Below, one piece after another: positions 43,068-55,369 of a stretch of DNA of 64,000 nt. This stretch comes from Marchantia polymorpha subsp. ruderalis (Eukaryota > Streptophyta > Marchantiopsida > Marchantiales > Marchantiaceae), in contig AP031354.1 in NCBI GenBank assembly GCA_037833965.1, positions 1,652,001-1,716,000 of the forward strand, read 5' to 3'. The notes beneath the pieces are model-generated. The model was not told the origin of the DNA, searched no databases, and worked only from the letters and a program-made list of their open reading frames with translations. Positions within the stretch are counted from its first letter, which is position 1. Each line of letters opens with the position of its first letter. The position numbers and the translations under genes were made by a program.

Positions 43068-45086
43068 TAGAGTTTATTATCACCAAGTATATCTCCACAT
43101 GCAATAAGTATGTCATTCATATAGAAAAATTATATATTGAAACTAAAAGATAAATGATTATTAATAGTCTCTCTGTTTAAGAAGATTTATCAAAAGATTT
43201 TTTCTATTTTTTATATATAGAATTTAGTATATATATTTATTAGAGCAATCTGCAATCTATATTCTCTTGGGCTTTTTTATGAAGCTATTATCTATCTCAT
43301 GTACATCATTTTGTCTAACTTACAACAACAAAAAATTTGACTTACAACATTTTCATCTGACTTGATTTAAGAAGAAAAAAAACGCAAATACACACAAAAA
43401 TATAAAAAGATCATTCTAAGTGATAATAAATAATATGACATTTTTGTGAGCCAAATTTTTGTTATTTGGACTGTTTGAGCTACTCAATCATCAAGTTGAT
43501 AATGTACACATTTTGGAAGTTATTAGTATTTTGCTCTTTAAGTCTTCTGTATTATTGGAGAAAAAAAAATTTAATGAGAGATGAAAAAAAACTGATACTG
43601 AAATACTTCTGAAATGATTTTATCCTTCTTTGAGTAGATCTTTGATCGCTTTCATCCTTTTAAAATATCATTATGTTTAGTCAATCACATGTTGATGTTT
43701 AGATGATACTTCAATTATTCTTTAAAAAAATTTATTTTTTGAAATATTTCTACCAAAAATCGAATTTTAGAAATGTGGGTTCACAATTTGCATTATATTA
43801 CGTAAATATCAAATTAAAAGAAATCAGTTGGAAATTACAAAAAGTAGATTTCAAACTACTTCAAAAACTGTTAAAAAAATATTAAAAAACTGAAATATTC
43901 CAGTTAAAAATCTACTTTTTTAAACTTGAGGTTATATGCATTAAATCTATGTCTACCCTAAACCCACATCTAGAGGTCATGAACGACTTTCAGCAAATCT
44001 TTCCTATACCATGGATCCTTGTTTAGATAGACTTTCATGACCAAAAAATTCATGGGAGAAGATTATAAACTTTGGAATGGTTTTTCCATCTCAAATTAAT
44101 TATGGCTTGTTAGCAATGAAGCAGCTTTCAACACCAGCTTATTGCATGGATGAAATCGAATCCTTGGGAGAAAACATAATAACTAGTAAGAGATTTATAT
44201 TTTTGAAATTTTCTTCATCTGAGCCATGTAAATATGCAGTAAGTATCAAGGTATTTCGATCAATAATTCTTAAAGTCAAGCGTTTGCGGGGCTTTTTCAA
44301 CCAGTTAGGAGATGGTACATCTGTGGGTACTATATGGCAATGGTAAGTTTTTGGCAGATTATTTCGAAAGAGGAGGATTTTGAAATATTTTAGTCAGAGT
44401 GTTTACTTGGAAAGAACTGAGAAGAGAAGGAGGACCACTGCGAAACTTATGTAGCAATCTAGTTTTCCGGATTCCAAAGTGTTAGCATGTTTTTGAAATC
44501 TACTGAAAAAAATCAACCGAGTAACATTGACTGCCATAATGTCCCGGCGTCTAATGACACTGCATACGAGGCCGCTTTTACGAAAGTTGATCATCTGACT
44601 TTATATAATACTGTCAGTGGTTCACGTAATGTAACAGGAGGTTACATTCAAAGAGTGGTAAGACCGCATTAAACATTACAAGGAACCAGTGATGACCCCA
44701 ATTTCATAACCATGTGAAACATATGTTATACTAACCAAAACATATTCATAATCCTAATCAGAATGTATGCAAATAACATCACTTCAACTATAGTGGCTGG
44801 TTACTGTAGACATCTTCGTCCATAGTTGACTTCCAATGTGCCAATGAGTAAATTAAAGTCTGCATCAATCATAACACACATGTGGCTCCTGTCGATCAAT
44901 CCTCAGCTCACTTGGTCCTTCAACTTTTTAGGCAAGACCATGGCACAAAAGTGAATTCTATCGGGTCAGAAGTCCGAGCCATCAAAACCTTATATAAACA
45001 CAACTTTGTTTCTATGAATCGCACTCATACCTCTCACCAACACTCGCAACTCATCAATCTATCGATTTTCAGATTCTGCTGTACCC
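43068..45086 (+). repeat. AT-rich block, copy 1 (upstream of secreted-protein gene)
   Basis: About 2 kb of AT-rich DNA recurring with divergence at 58028-59525 and 61140-63222. Landmarks shared by all copies: GCAATAAGTATGTCATTCAT-like start, AAGGTATTTCGATCAATA, and AACCGAGTAACATTGACTGC. Its 3' end is the promoter of the secreted-protein gene. I see no coding capacity; short open stretches are chance. Confidence 0.75.
44991..44998 (+). promoter_or_regulatory. TATA box of secreted-protein gene copy 1
   Basis: TATATAAA, 89 bp before the ATG. It is preceded by the element TCGGGTCAGAAGTCCGAGCC, which recurs before the other copies. Confidence 0.7.
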
Positions 45087-45624
45087 ATGGCCCGTGTTGT
45101 CCTCTTCATGTTCTTGTTGGCCACTCTGGTGGCGGCCTCCTGGCTCCCGCTCGCCCAATGTGCCGAGAGGGTCACATGCTACAACTCCGGGAGAAAGTTC
45201 ACCCGAGCAAGGGTGAGAATCCTCCTGCTTCTTCACAATTAAACTTCATATTTTAGATTCTTAGAATCGCTTAGATTCTATTGCATACATTTAATGTGCT
45301 CATTGATCTGAAATTTAGAAAAAAAAGTTTACAAATGTAACGTTGGGCTCACTACAGATCATCAACGCGATCAACTCATTCTGCGCACGCTACAAAGGTC
45401 AGACTTTCGCCGACGGCCGAAAGTGGACGAGCGCTACGACTTCCCGTCTCCCGAGACCGGCCACATCGACATCTCGGGGCTGCTCGTTCACAATGGACGA
45501 GAACGACTGCGGAAGGCTGCTGCGACGACCCACGGACGAATGCAACACCGGCGGCGAGAACGGCAAGCAGGGCGGCTTCGTGGAGGACGAATGCAGGAGG
45601 TTCAAAATGGACCCAAATGCATAG
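45087..45624 (+). CDS. Small secreted cysteine-rich protein, copy 1 (two exons)
   Basis: Exons 45087-45212 and 45358-45624 (GTGAGA...CACTACAG intron, phase 0) give 130 residues. Residues 1-25 are a signal peptide (MARVVLFMFLLATLVAASW...AQC). The mature part has VTCYNSGRKFTRAR, AINSFCARYKGQTFADG, CSFTMDENDCGRLL, ECNTGG, GKQGGFVEDECRRFKMDPN: about six cysteines, likely disulfides. The GKQGG...C...DPN ending recalls small secreted proteins I associate mostly with fungi, but I cannot name the family. Compared with the inverted copy at 59526, a 1-nt and a 14-nt deletion (net 15) put about 17 codons between TFADG and CSFTM in another frame while the ends stay in frame. So it is either a functional variant or an early pseudogene. 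Confidence 0.75.
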
Positions 45625-46439
45625 AGCTTATTGTCAGCGGATTTTCTCTCCAGAATTCCGGTTATCCTTCACGCTCGATAAGAATGCAGTCTTGTTCAAG
45701 GAAAGACTGACATTGTGAATCAATAAATAACCAATTAATGTAAAAAGCGTGAATGCTTTGAATCTAAATGGATTGATAGTAAATATACAATTTGAACTCT
45801 GGCAACTCGAGTATGATTCAGTTTTGGACGTTTCAGCGCACAACATTTGCGGAAACGTCATCATGTGTCATCCTCTCAAATTGTCCGCAGGGGCAAAGCT
45901 GATGGCTTCCTTCCAGCGGAAAGAAATCGAAATGAGCCTTGTCCACATAGCTTCCCGTGGAACCGAGATGAATTGACCTTCTTTCAAGTAAACAAATGCA
46001 ACCTCACACCTACATATGGTTCAGCTTTCCGTTCGGAAAATGTACGCTAAGGAGCAGATCTTCGAGAAGTCACATCAACCTTACTTAACATGATACTGGA
46101 AAATATATATTCAATATTGGCGCCTCCGAGACATTGCGGAGAGTGAGCATATCGAACTGCCGAATGACACTTTGATTCTCACAGGTGAGTTTCAGGACTA
46201 CTTGATTTGCCGAAGAGTGTCTACTTTCAACGTGAAGCAATAGTAATTGAAAGGCTTGGTAGTTGAAATTACTGCTTGCTGCCACTATATATTGCTGGAT
46301 CGATTACATTCAAACGCATGTTTTGTTCCAACGCATTCCTTGCTTTCAATCAGCGCGTACTCCTGATTCTTCTGAAGCCTGAACAAGTTACAGAAGAACA
46401 AAGTTAGATGGGACTTCTGAAGTAGCTACAACGGCAGAG
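45625..46439. other. Intergenic, nothing recognised
   Basis: AT-rich, with only short unconvincing open stretches. No repeat or RNA gene seen. Confidence 0.5.
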
Positions 46440-47165
46440 AAGGTTGCACATATCCGATTTTTCGTTGCCAGATCTCCAGGCCTATTATGGGAAATGTGCT
46501 CTCACATAGTTTGACTCGGGCTCCATACAGGTGATGTGCGCCTACTCGGCTCTTGAGAATAGTTCTCAAGAAGTCGATCAACAGCAGTCAACGGGCATGC
46601 TATCATTCCTTATGGACCCATCCAAATGAGAGGTCTACCATCGTTGATCAGAACTGTGTTCAGTAGACCTTTAAATATTGAAGTAAAAAAGGCTCGAGCG
46701 CTTGTAAATCTTGTCGAAACCAACACATGCTAGGAGGAACAGTCTTTTTAGGCACTTCATCTGCACTTCATGTGATATCCTGATGCATGCTGATGCATTG
46801 AAAGTATTTACCATAATACGTAGGCCAAATTGCTTACTTCGTAGAACGGACTGACCTAAAGTGAGGGTCTTACTTCTTACAGATTTATGCATCTTTCAAA
46901 TCGTTCGCCCCCGGAAGCAGAAATATTATCATATGCATGAGTTTCAAAACACCTTGGAATGATTCTTTGACACGATCAACTAATAAAAACTCCGAAGCTG
47001 GGGAGGAGTTGTCATCATCTTCATCAACGAACACAACGTCTTCTGTATAATAATATTGCATTACAAATATTACGTTGATACTCACCATTACCCCACCCAC
47101 CGAAAAAGCCACAAAGGCAGGGACTGTAAATATGGAACCAGATATAATGGCATATCGCCTGCCAT
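46440..47165 (-). pseudogene. PTB phosphate symporter fragment P1 (exons 1-2 and 3' flank)
   Basis: On the minus strand, 47165-47086 matches exon 1 of the intact gene (MA..MP.YLWF......GFFGGWGNG across two frames, 80 nt against 76) and keeps the GTGAGT donor. 46910-46841 matches exon 2 (GANDL start, GTCAG-CCGTTCTA end), with its acceptor AG and several codons lost. 46515-46441 matches the intact gene's 3' flank (GAGATCTGGCAACG). Exons 3-10 are missing. It is a decayed, internally deleted duplicate in inverted orientation to 48729-52368. Confidence 0.75.
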
Positions 47166-47224
47166 TTTTTACACAACGATAGTACTGGATGTGAATGGAT
47201 GATGATTTCAGTTGAGAACTCCAA

Positions 47225-48590
47225 CGAGTTGTTTGCCTTTAGGTAACAAGAGAGTTGATCGGACTTTGAACTGGTCTGCTAAAGACAGAAAGCCTTAGCA
47301 GCAACTGTTAGCTTTGTATGAGCAGAGGTTTTGCGCGCATTGTTTGGACTACTTCAAGCTATTCAAAGTCAATCCCAATTTCTACGGTTGAAAAACCTCA
47401 GAATCCTCACCTCAGAATTCGGATCGAACGAAACTAAGCAGGGAATTTGCATTGCCATATGGCAGGGCCTAGCTTCCGTACTTGTGATCCGAGCAATAAT
47501 GTAATCAAGTCCACTGGTGAGTTGACCTTTGAGTCAACAGTTTACATTCCATCTGGTCACCAGAAGAACCTTCTTCAGACGCATTCATCCTCTCCATATT
47601 GTGTACGCAATATAAATTTACAGAATTTATATCTATAGTGTGGACTCTGTCGTTGATATAGCATCAGAGTAAACTGAAATTAGGTACATAAATAACTTGA
47701 AAGGGCGACTCGGAAGAACAGCGGAGCAGTGTCAAAATATTTGTAATGAGATTAGATAAGACAGTAATACAGCTGCAGGCAAGAGTCAAGTGGGTTCTGT
47801 TGTGAGCCGATGGTATTGGGTAACACGTAAGAGTCAGTTCTTGGCATATTGCATCGTTCATGAGAAAAAGCCAAGTTGTTATTCCTATATTATAATACCG
47901 ATTTTTTCCGGCATTTTTACGTTTTTGTTCATGATCTCGATATTTATATAGACTTCGCCGATTCTGTGTAGCATGGACAATGATGATCTGGACTACAAGG
48001 GAAAATCACAAAATTTCAGGTGAGATGAAAGAGTACAAAAACCCACCAGCCCTCAAAGCTATGTGGATTGCTGGATTGATCAGTCGCACAAAACACAATT
48101 ACAGCTGCGAGTCTTGACTGTTTTCAAGGTTCGTGTTAGACACACTCTCTCGCGTGTTATCTAACAGATATCTCACGCCGCCACGCTCAGACCTCTAAAC
48201 ATAGTCCACGCTTGCCACTGTCCAGCAAAGCGATTGAGCCGACTATTGTCCTGTGGTACATGTTCATCCCAGCATAGTCTCAGTCGATAGAAAATTTCCT
48301 ACGGAAATATTTTGAACGGAAAGCAAGGAGGAAAATGTTCTTCCAGAAGAAGAGACAATTTCTTCTCGATCAGATTCTCAAGCTACTAAAGACACGCTGA
48401 TCCATGCAGCTGTTATTGATAATTAGGAACGTAAGGATGGAGCCGATGATCCTGGACAGTCGTACGGTCCGTAGCTTTGAGGTACACAAACTGTTGTACG
48501 AGGGGAACCGTCAGGCGTGGAAGGAGCCAAAGTCAACAGTTGTACCTGGTAATGAGATTTGAGGGACATGATCATGACTATTGCTGTGAT
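47225..48590. other. Upstream region of the phosphate symporter gene
   Basis: 1.4 kb with no gene recognised. I looked for the PHR-type phosphate-starvation site GNATATNC and found no clear match. Confidence 0.5.
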
Positions 48591-48597
48591 AGAGAGG

Positions 48598-48606
48598 CTA
48601 TATAAG
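48598..48606 (+). promoter_or_regulatory. TATA box of phosphate symporter gene
   Basis: CTATATAAG, about 125 bp before the start codon, with no upstream ATG-led long frame between. Confidence 0.6.
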
Positions 48607-48728
48607 ATTCCAGGACCAACCGTTCCAATCACCCCACTTGAAGGTCAGCAATGCAGCTCTGATATTTTCTAAGTCCCTAACTCAAAGTTGCAAACTTCGT
48701 GGTCTAAGAGTTCGGAGTTGTCGACGCA

Positions 48729-51700
48729 ATGGCTGCTATGCCGGAGTATCTTTGGTTTGTGATCGTTGGGGCGTTTGTAGCTTTCGCCTTCGGGTGGGGT
48801 AATGGTAAGTTCTGAATCTCTTACGATCGATATTTCAATGTTATAGTCGAATTAGCCCCGGCTTCTGCTCTTCGTTGTTGTCGAATGGGCCGCAGATAGC
48901 AGTTATGCTCAGTCGTTCAATTTAAAGTCGCAATGATCGTAGTTACCAACTCCGCCTTAGGAAGAGCTAGCATTGTCAAGTCACGAGCCCTTTTATGAAA
49001 AAAGTAGATGTGCAGGACATTAATGGCGTTGTAATCACTTGCAGGTGCCAATGATCTGGCAAATGGCTTTGCCACATCTGTGGGAAGTAAAACCTTAACT
49101 ATGGGTCAGGCTGTTCTAGTAAGTGCCATCTTTCATTCAAGAAATAGTTGTATGCTTTACTTTCCTCTTCTTCACAATATCAGGATTCGTACTGAATAAA
49201 AGCAACAATACCTCAGAATTAAATCTGACGTAGTTACAAAAATGCTTACTACTCAGAGCTTTAGATTTTGCAAGGACTTCAGCATATCCTCGAAATGTAA
49301 CATGGGACATAAGTAATGAGATCATTAAGAATCTCACTCTAACTTCAATGCCTGCAGATTGCGATAGTTTTCGACTTCTTGGGAGCCATCCTTTTGGGCC
49401 GAGTGGTGACGTCCACGATCGCAAGTGGAGTTGCTGATCTGAACAGCTTTCTTGGAAATCCTGAGGTGTATGCTTATGGGATGATCTGTGCCTGCACGGC
49501 TGGCTCATTCTGGCTGGCGGTGGCATCTCGAATTGGAGTTAATGTCTCTGGGACTCATTTCATCGGTGAGTAACCGTCGATTTCATCTTCTTAAAAATTT
49601 TCTCCTATTGACTATGCGATCTTGCTCTACATCTGGACTTTTTATGTGTCAAGCAAAAAAATTAACTTCGCGGAACTGGTCTTGGAATGCATTCCAGTCG
49701 GTGGCATCGTGGCATTCTCTTTGATTTGGGATGGCAAGGACGCCATCATTTGGGCAGAAAGAGACAACTCCATCGATGCATTTCCTTACAAGGGAGTGGT
49801 CTCCATTGCTACATCTTGGATCATGTCTCCAATCTTGGCTGCTGCGGGTTCAGGGCTACTCTTTTTAGCCCTCCGAACACTGGTTCTGCGACGCAAAAAC
49901 GCTTACAAAGTTGCATTCTGGACTTTGCCACCTACCATCTTCTTCACTGTGTTCGTCAACATGTACTTCATCTTCACGAAGGTCAAGATCCGCCAGAAGT
50001 TTATATCCCCAAAGATTTCATAAATTGTCAAAATCTGGAAAAAGTGTGTGATTCATTAAGACAAGATACACGAATGTTCATTGGTATGACGGAGATATCT
50101 TTGTGATTGTGCAGGGAGCCAAGAAGCAGATGGACAAAGATGGCGTTCATTGGTCATACTCCAAGACGGCGTGGATTTCTGCTATCATAGCAGCAGGTTC
50201 AGCTATTGTGTCTGCAATCACTGTCGTTCCGTTCTTATACAGGAAGATGAATGCCACGTTCGACAGGTAAGAATTCTTCCCAGTGCCAATTGACATTGCA
50301 GTTGATTCGGATTTGAATCTCAAACATATCATAGGACGACACATATTATTTCAGACAGCTTTGAACATATGCAGTGCATTTCATTCAGATTATATTTGGA
50401 TGAAATTGTTTAATTTAAAATTCCTCTTTATGCTTGCAATTTTAATCACATCATTACTCACAACTTGTGATTTTCAGTGAAGGTAACCGTATCGGGGAAT
50501 TCGACTTAACTGCGGGAGTGGATAGCGAGAACCAAGGAAAAGTTGTGGAGTCTGAGGAGAAGACGACACAAGACAAAGCACCTCTAAGTTTCGGATCCAA
50601 GATTTGGAAAGTGATATCTCATGGATGGACGCAAGATATCCACAACGTGGTCAACACAAACCAAACGGTTGGAGACATCCACAAGCACGCAGAGGTTTTC
50701 GAGCCAAGAGTGGAATATGCCTTCATGTATCTTCAAGTAAGTCTTCCAAGAGGCTTCTTTTCTCGACAGATATTTGTAATATTCATTTCAGAATCTGGAT
50801 CATGTAACTTAAGAGCTCTGCATGTCTTCTCCATTCCTGGGCAGGTTTTCTCAGCTATCTGTGTGATCTTCTCACATGGAGCTGGAGAAGTAGGGTACGC
50901 AGCTGGACCTATGTCCATCATCCTTCAAGTATATGAAGACGGGAAGCTGACGAAGAATGTGCAACCTAAGATGTGGGTCGTTGTATTCGGAGGACTCGCT
51001 TTGATCTCCGGTCTGGCTACTTATGGTTACCACACCATGCGCACAATGGGAGTGAAGCTTGTGAAGATCACCCCTACTCGTGGATTCTGCGCCGAGCTCG
51101 CAACCGCAATGGTCGTCATGGTTGCATCTCAGTGAGTGTTTCCCACTGGATATTCATAAGTGTTCCTCAATTCACTGGTTTAAACCATGCTTCTGAACTG
51201 GATTTTAATTTTTATATCACAAGCTCTGTATGTGAAGATGCAAATCTTCTTTTGCTTCCTTCTCAGATGTAGTTTTTCATGTAAATCATATCTATGAGAA
51301 TGCACTCATGGGAAGAACATCAATCATGTCAATTATTATCTATGTTTTTGTGGCTTAATTCCTTATCCAAATCATGTCTTGGTTAATATAATGGCTCTAG
51401 CCATGTCTTCGATTGATTTTAATTTGATCTGGACATGAAATTGCTAACCGTGCTAGCCATCTATTTTGAAAGGTATGGTCTTCCTCAATCTGGAAGTCTG
51501 GTCATTGTGGGTGCCATTGTTGGTGTTGGATTGGTCGAGGGATCCAAGGGTGTGAACTGGAAGCAGTTTGGCATACAAGTGGTAGGATGGGCTGTCAGCA
51601 CAGTCGTGGTGGGACTCACAGTCGCTGCACTCTTCGCACAGGTGACTTCTTATTAATTCAATATCATTTGACAGAGTTTAATTAGTAAGACTTTACTTTT

Positions 51701-52368
51701 TATTTCGGAAAAAATGATTCGTAGACGGGAGTTCTGGGTTGAAGCTTCAAGTAATCTGCTTATGAATCAGAGTCAGGACTAGTTCAGAATGCTGAGGACC
51801 ACAGTCCTGATGGTTATGTCGTGGACTAGGGACTTTACGCGCCCTCTGCCATCGACGCGAAAGCTGTGATCTCCTACAAGACGGAACTAGCCAGCATCTA
51901 CACTCAATGGTACAAGGAATTCAACACAACCCTTCAATCTTACAAGGAAGCCAGTGCTGCCGGAGTCCTTGACCGTTTACCCAACGCTACATGGGTCGAG
52001 CTCAACGCTACTCTCGCCAAAAATGCCAAGGCTGCCAAGGACTTGGGTGACTTCAAGAAATACGCTGCTAGTAAGTCGAGCTTCAGTCTCAAACCTTTAA
52101 TGCAATCCTCAGGAAGTAAGAAGGTTTTGAAAATATAATCATTTAACGAGAACTGTCTGTGATTGCAGAGAAGCCGGCAGCCTACATCAATTCGCTGAAC
52201 ACTCTGTTTGCTCTTTACCAAGACAACAGCATTCTTACGATCGGGCAGAACGACGTATACAACGGGTCTCTGACGTGCAATAGTAATATCATCGCAGACA
52301 TAGCAAATGGTACACGAGTCGCTTGTATTGCTCCGAAGCTTGCCGATCCAGGGACCAAGTTTAAGTAA
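48729..52368 (+). CDS. PTB-type Na+/phosphate symporter (PiT family), 10 exons
   Basis: Exons: 48729-48804, 49045-49118, 49358-49565, 49698-49981, 50115-50266, 50478-50736, 50845-51131, 51473-51641, 51830-52070, 52169-52368. All introns are GT-AG and phases agree, giving 649 residues. The N-half PiT signature GWGNGANDLANGFAT (residues 22-36) and VSGTHFIVGGIVAF, and the C-half HGAGEVGYAAGP (362-373), MGVKLVKITPTRGFCAELATAMV and YGLPQSGSLVIVGAIVGVG, show two inverted membrane repeats around a hydrophilic loop (about 265-345). Expected role: plasma-membrane Na+- (or H+-) coupled phosphate uptake. After the last membrane segment (ALFAQ, about 503) comes a tail of about 145 residues, EAS- and Asn-rich with two Cys, possibly extracellular. 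It is a single intact copy between two inverted remnants. Confidence 0.92.
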
Positions 52369-53600
52369 GCCTTGAAGCAAACTATGTGAGAGCACATGAC
52401 CCACAGGAGGCTTGGAGATCTGGCAACGGAATTCCACATATGTTCAACATTCTTGGCAGTTGTATATAAGTCAGAAAATTCCTGTATTACTTTTGAATTA
52501 TATTACATATTCGAGATGGGCTTGCAAGACATGTACAATGTCTGCGAAGCACGTAGGTACTCTGATTTATTCTCAAATTGCCTTGAAAGTTTCGGACTCG
52601 TTTCGGACTCGTTTCAAAAATATAGTTGCCGTATAGTTTTGCCCGTGTTTGAGCATGGGCTAGACTAGCTGAATCTTTCATCGCCACAACCAACAAATGT
52701 ACCAGAAGACAGAAGCATCTCTCTCTTCTCCATTGCAAATAGGATCAGTTCATGAAATTCAATCTCTCTCCAAATGGATGTCTTCTTATGGTCATGTACC
52801 AGGGATGAAATTTAGCTCAGTAATATTTTGCAATTTACTAAATGAGCTGAGATATCTGCAAAATTTTCTCTTTATATTTACTCTTATACGTTCAATAGAC
52901 GACTGGTGCACAGTTGAAAATCCACAACTGTATATATGCTGGAAAAGTTCGAACTCTAGATGGGAAACTTTGTCATTCAGGCAATCGATGCCTTGCTTCA
53001 TGAACTGTACTGCACTGCTACGTGGCTTGCCATCCATTTGGCTATGAAAATGAAAGCAGTAGAAGTATTATGGAACCATATATGAGGATCGTGATTTTAA
53101 AGCTTGCAAAACACCTTGCTGAGATTGGGAGCGGTGGTTTGTTCACTAATCGGAAACAATATCCTCTTTTGCTGTTGATTCAAACTGCCCAGTATGTGGG
53201 TCTGCGATTCACATGCTCAGCAAAGAAAATATTTTAGAATAGTTTATGATCCAACCTCAAACGTGTATGCGGGCGTCGTGGTTGTCTATCATCCATCTGG
53301 ACTCTATATTTTTGAAGATCGACATGGGAAAGAAACGCCACTTCTTGTGTGGCCATCAGATAACTTCCGAGTCCAAAGGAGACTTCTTTGGCTTTACAGA
53401 GTCAATAGCTCGGAAATGGCTTGACGATTTCAGCACAATTATCAATAGATTCGTTTCTGAAATTGCTTCAGACTTACAGAAGTTACTTACCTCCAAATCG
53501 GTCCAAGATTCATCAATGCAGAACCAGAAAGGAATCTTTCCTTGAGTCAATCGAGGTCTCGAATCAAGACACACTCGCTTCATGATTATATTTTATAAAG
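52369..53600. other. 3' flank of symporter gene and spacer
   Basis: 52370-52740 recurs inverted at about 53930-54240 next to the second symporter fragment, and in part at 46441-46515. The rest has no recognised gene. 53440-53700 matches the inverted 60040-60310 segment, the promoter side of two secreted-protein copies. Confidence 0.6.
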
Positions 53601-53678
53601 TCTGCTGGACTGCTGGTACTCCAACTTTTTTGGCAAGACTCAAGGCCATCGGGTCAGAAGTCAAATCCAACCTTTCCT

Positions 53679-53686
53679 TATATAAA
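53679..53686 (+). promoter_or_regulatory. TATA box of secreted-protein copy 2
   Basis: TATATAAA, 89 bp before the ATG, in the same context as copy 1. Confidence 0.6.
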
Positions 53687-53774
53687 CACAACTCCGCTGC
53701 TTTGTATCACACTGACAGCTCTCAGCAACACTCGCACCTCATCTCTCTTCCTATTCTCAAATTCTGTGGTACCT

Positions 53775-53929
53775 ATGGCCTGTGTTCTACTCTTGGCGTT
53801 CTTGCTGGCCACTCTGGTGGCGGCGACCTGGCTCTCGCTCGCCCAATTTGCCGAGAGGGTCACATGCTACAAATCCTGGAGAAAGATCACCCGAGCAAGG
53901 GTGAGAATCCTCCTCCTCCTTTGAAGAGA
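53775..53929 (+). pseudogene. Secreted-protein gene copy 2, exon 1 only
   Basis: Exon 1 (53775-53900) is open for 42 codons (MACVLLLAFLLATLVAATW...VTCYKSW...ITRAR) and keeps the GGGTGAGAATCC donor. The homology stops about 30 bp into the intron, where inverted symporter 3' flank begins (53930). No exon 2 follows, so this is a truncated gene. The signal-peptide end has Phe in place of the usual Cys (LAQF). Confidence 0.8.
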
Positions 53930-55366
53930 CAGATGCTTCTGTCTTGCGGTAAAATTGCTGATTTTGCCGTTGAAAGCTTTGCACATGCTCAAAATCCAGC
54001 CAAAATTGTCCTGGAACTGAAATGGTAGTAAGTTTTAACAAACCTTCACCAGAAACTGCGAGAGTAGTTACATGCTCTACAGACTTTGTACGTATTTTGC
54101 ACACCCATCTCGAATCTGTACTATAACTCATACACAGTAAAAATGAAGAATTTTACTTAGCTACAACTTCCAATCAAGGTTGCACATATCTGGAATTCGG
54201 TTGCAAGATATCTGGGTCTAATGTGGGTAATATGCGTGAAATGCTCTCAAATTGCTTGCATCCTAGCTTACTTCAACTTGGTCCTGGATCGACAAGCTTC
54301 GTAGCAATACACGCGACTCGTGTACCATTTGCTATGTCTGCGATGATATTATGTTGCACGTCAGAGACCCATTGTATACGTCGTTTTGCCCGATCGTAAG
54401 AATGCTGTAGTCTTGGTAGAGCGCAAACAGAGGGTTCAGCGAATTGATGTACGCTGTCGGTATTTCTGCAATCACAGACAGCTCTCGTTATATTATGATC
54501 ATTTGAAAGCCTACATAATTCTATTCACGATTGCAAAATAGATTTGATATTGCAGCTTGACTTACTAGCAGCATATTTCTTGAAGTCGCCCAAGTCCTTG
54601 GCAGCCTTGGCGTTTTTGGCAAGAGTTGCGTTGAGCTCGACCCATGTAGCGTTGGGTAACGGTCTACGACTCCGGCAGCACTGGCTTCCTTGTAGGATTG
54701 AAGGGTCGTGTTGAATTCCTTGTACCATTGCGTGTTGATGCTGGTTAGCTCCGTCTTGAACGAGACTACTGCTTTGGCGTCAATGACAGAGGGCGAGTAA
54801 AGTACCTGTTTTATAACATTGTCATCAAGACTTTGTTCATCAGGATTCTGAACTAGCACTGACTCTGAATCGACGCAGCTGATTTCAAAAGTGAACCTGT
54901 CTATGAATCAGCTAGAAACAAGTAAAACATCTTACTGGCTGAATCATGTCAATTCATTTGAAATTTATCCAAAAGGCACCAGTGCGAAAAGTGCAGCGAC
55001 TGTCAGTTCTAATTTGATCAAATTCAAATCAGTTTGAGTCGGTGAAATGAGGAACAGCCTTGAACAATCGTTGGCTATATATTCACTACTGACGACCATT
55101 GCGGTGGCAAGCTCAGCGCAGAATCCACGAGTAGGGGTGATCTTCACAAGCTTCACTCCCATTGTGCGCATTGTGTGGTAACCATAAGTAGCCAGGCCGG
55201 AGATCAAAGCTAGTACTCCGAATACAACGACCCACATTTTAGGTTGCACATTCTTGGTCAGCTTCCCATCTTTATATACTTGAAGGATGATAGACATAGG
55301 TCCAGTTACGTACTCTACTTTTCCAGTTCCGTGTGAGAAGCATGTCCATGTTCCATGTAAGCACAA
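53930..55366 (-). pseudogene. PTB phosphate symporter fragment P2 (exons 7-10 and 3' flank)
   Basis: Minus strand: exon 7-like 55355-55085 (SHGTGKVEYVTGPMSIILQVY, MGVKLVKITPTRGFCAELATAM), a short exon 8 end near 55010-54970 (LTVAALFA), exon 9-like 54815-54580 (SVIDAKAVVSFKTEL, QWYKEFNTTLQSYKEAS, then shifted before NATWVELNATL), exon 10-like about 54480-54290, then 3' flank to 53930. Exons 1-6 and most of exon 8 are absent, and one frameshift lies in exon 9. It is closer to the intact gene than P1 and so is a younger partial inverted duplicate. Confidence 0.85.
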
Positions 55367-55369
55367 AAA

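Noticed and set aside
47447-47638. Small gene upstream of the symporter
   Set aside because: Short, no homolog or motif, AT-rich chance frame.
50147-50344. Antisense frame over symporter exon 5
   Set aside because: Shadow of the true exon.
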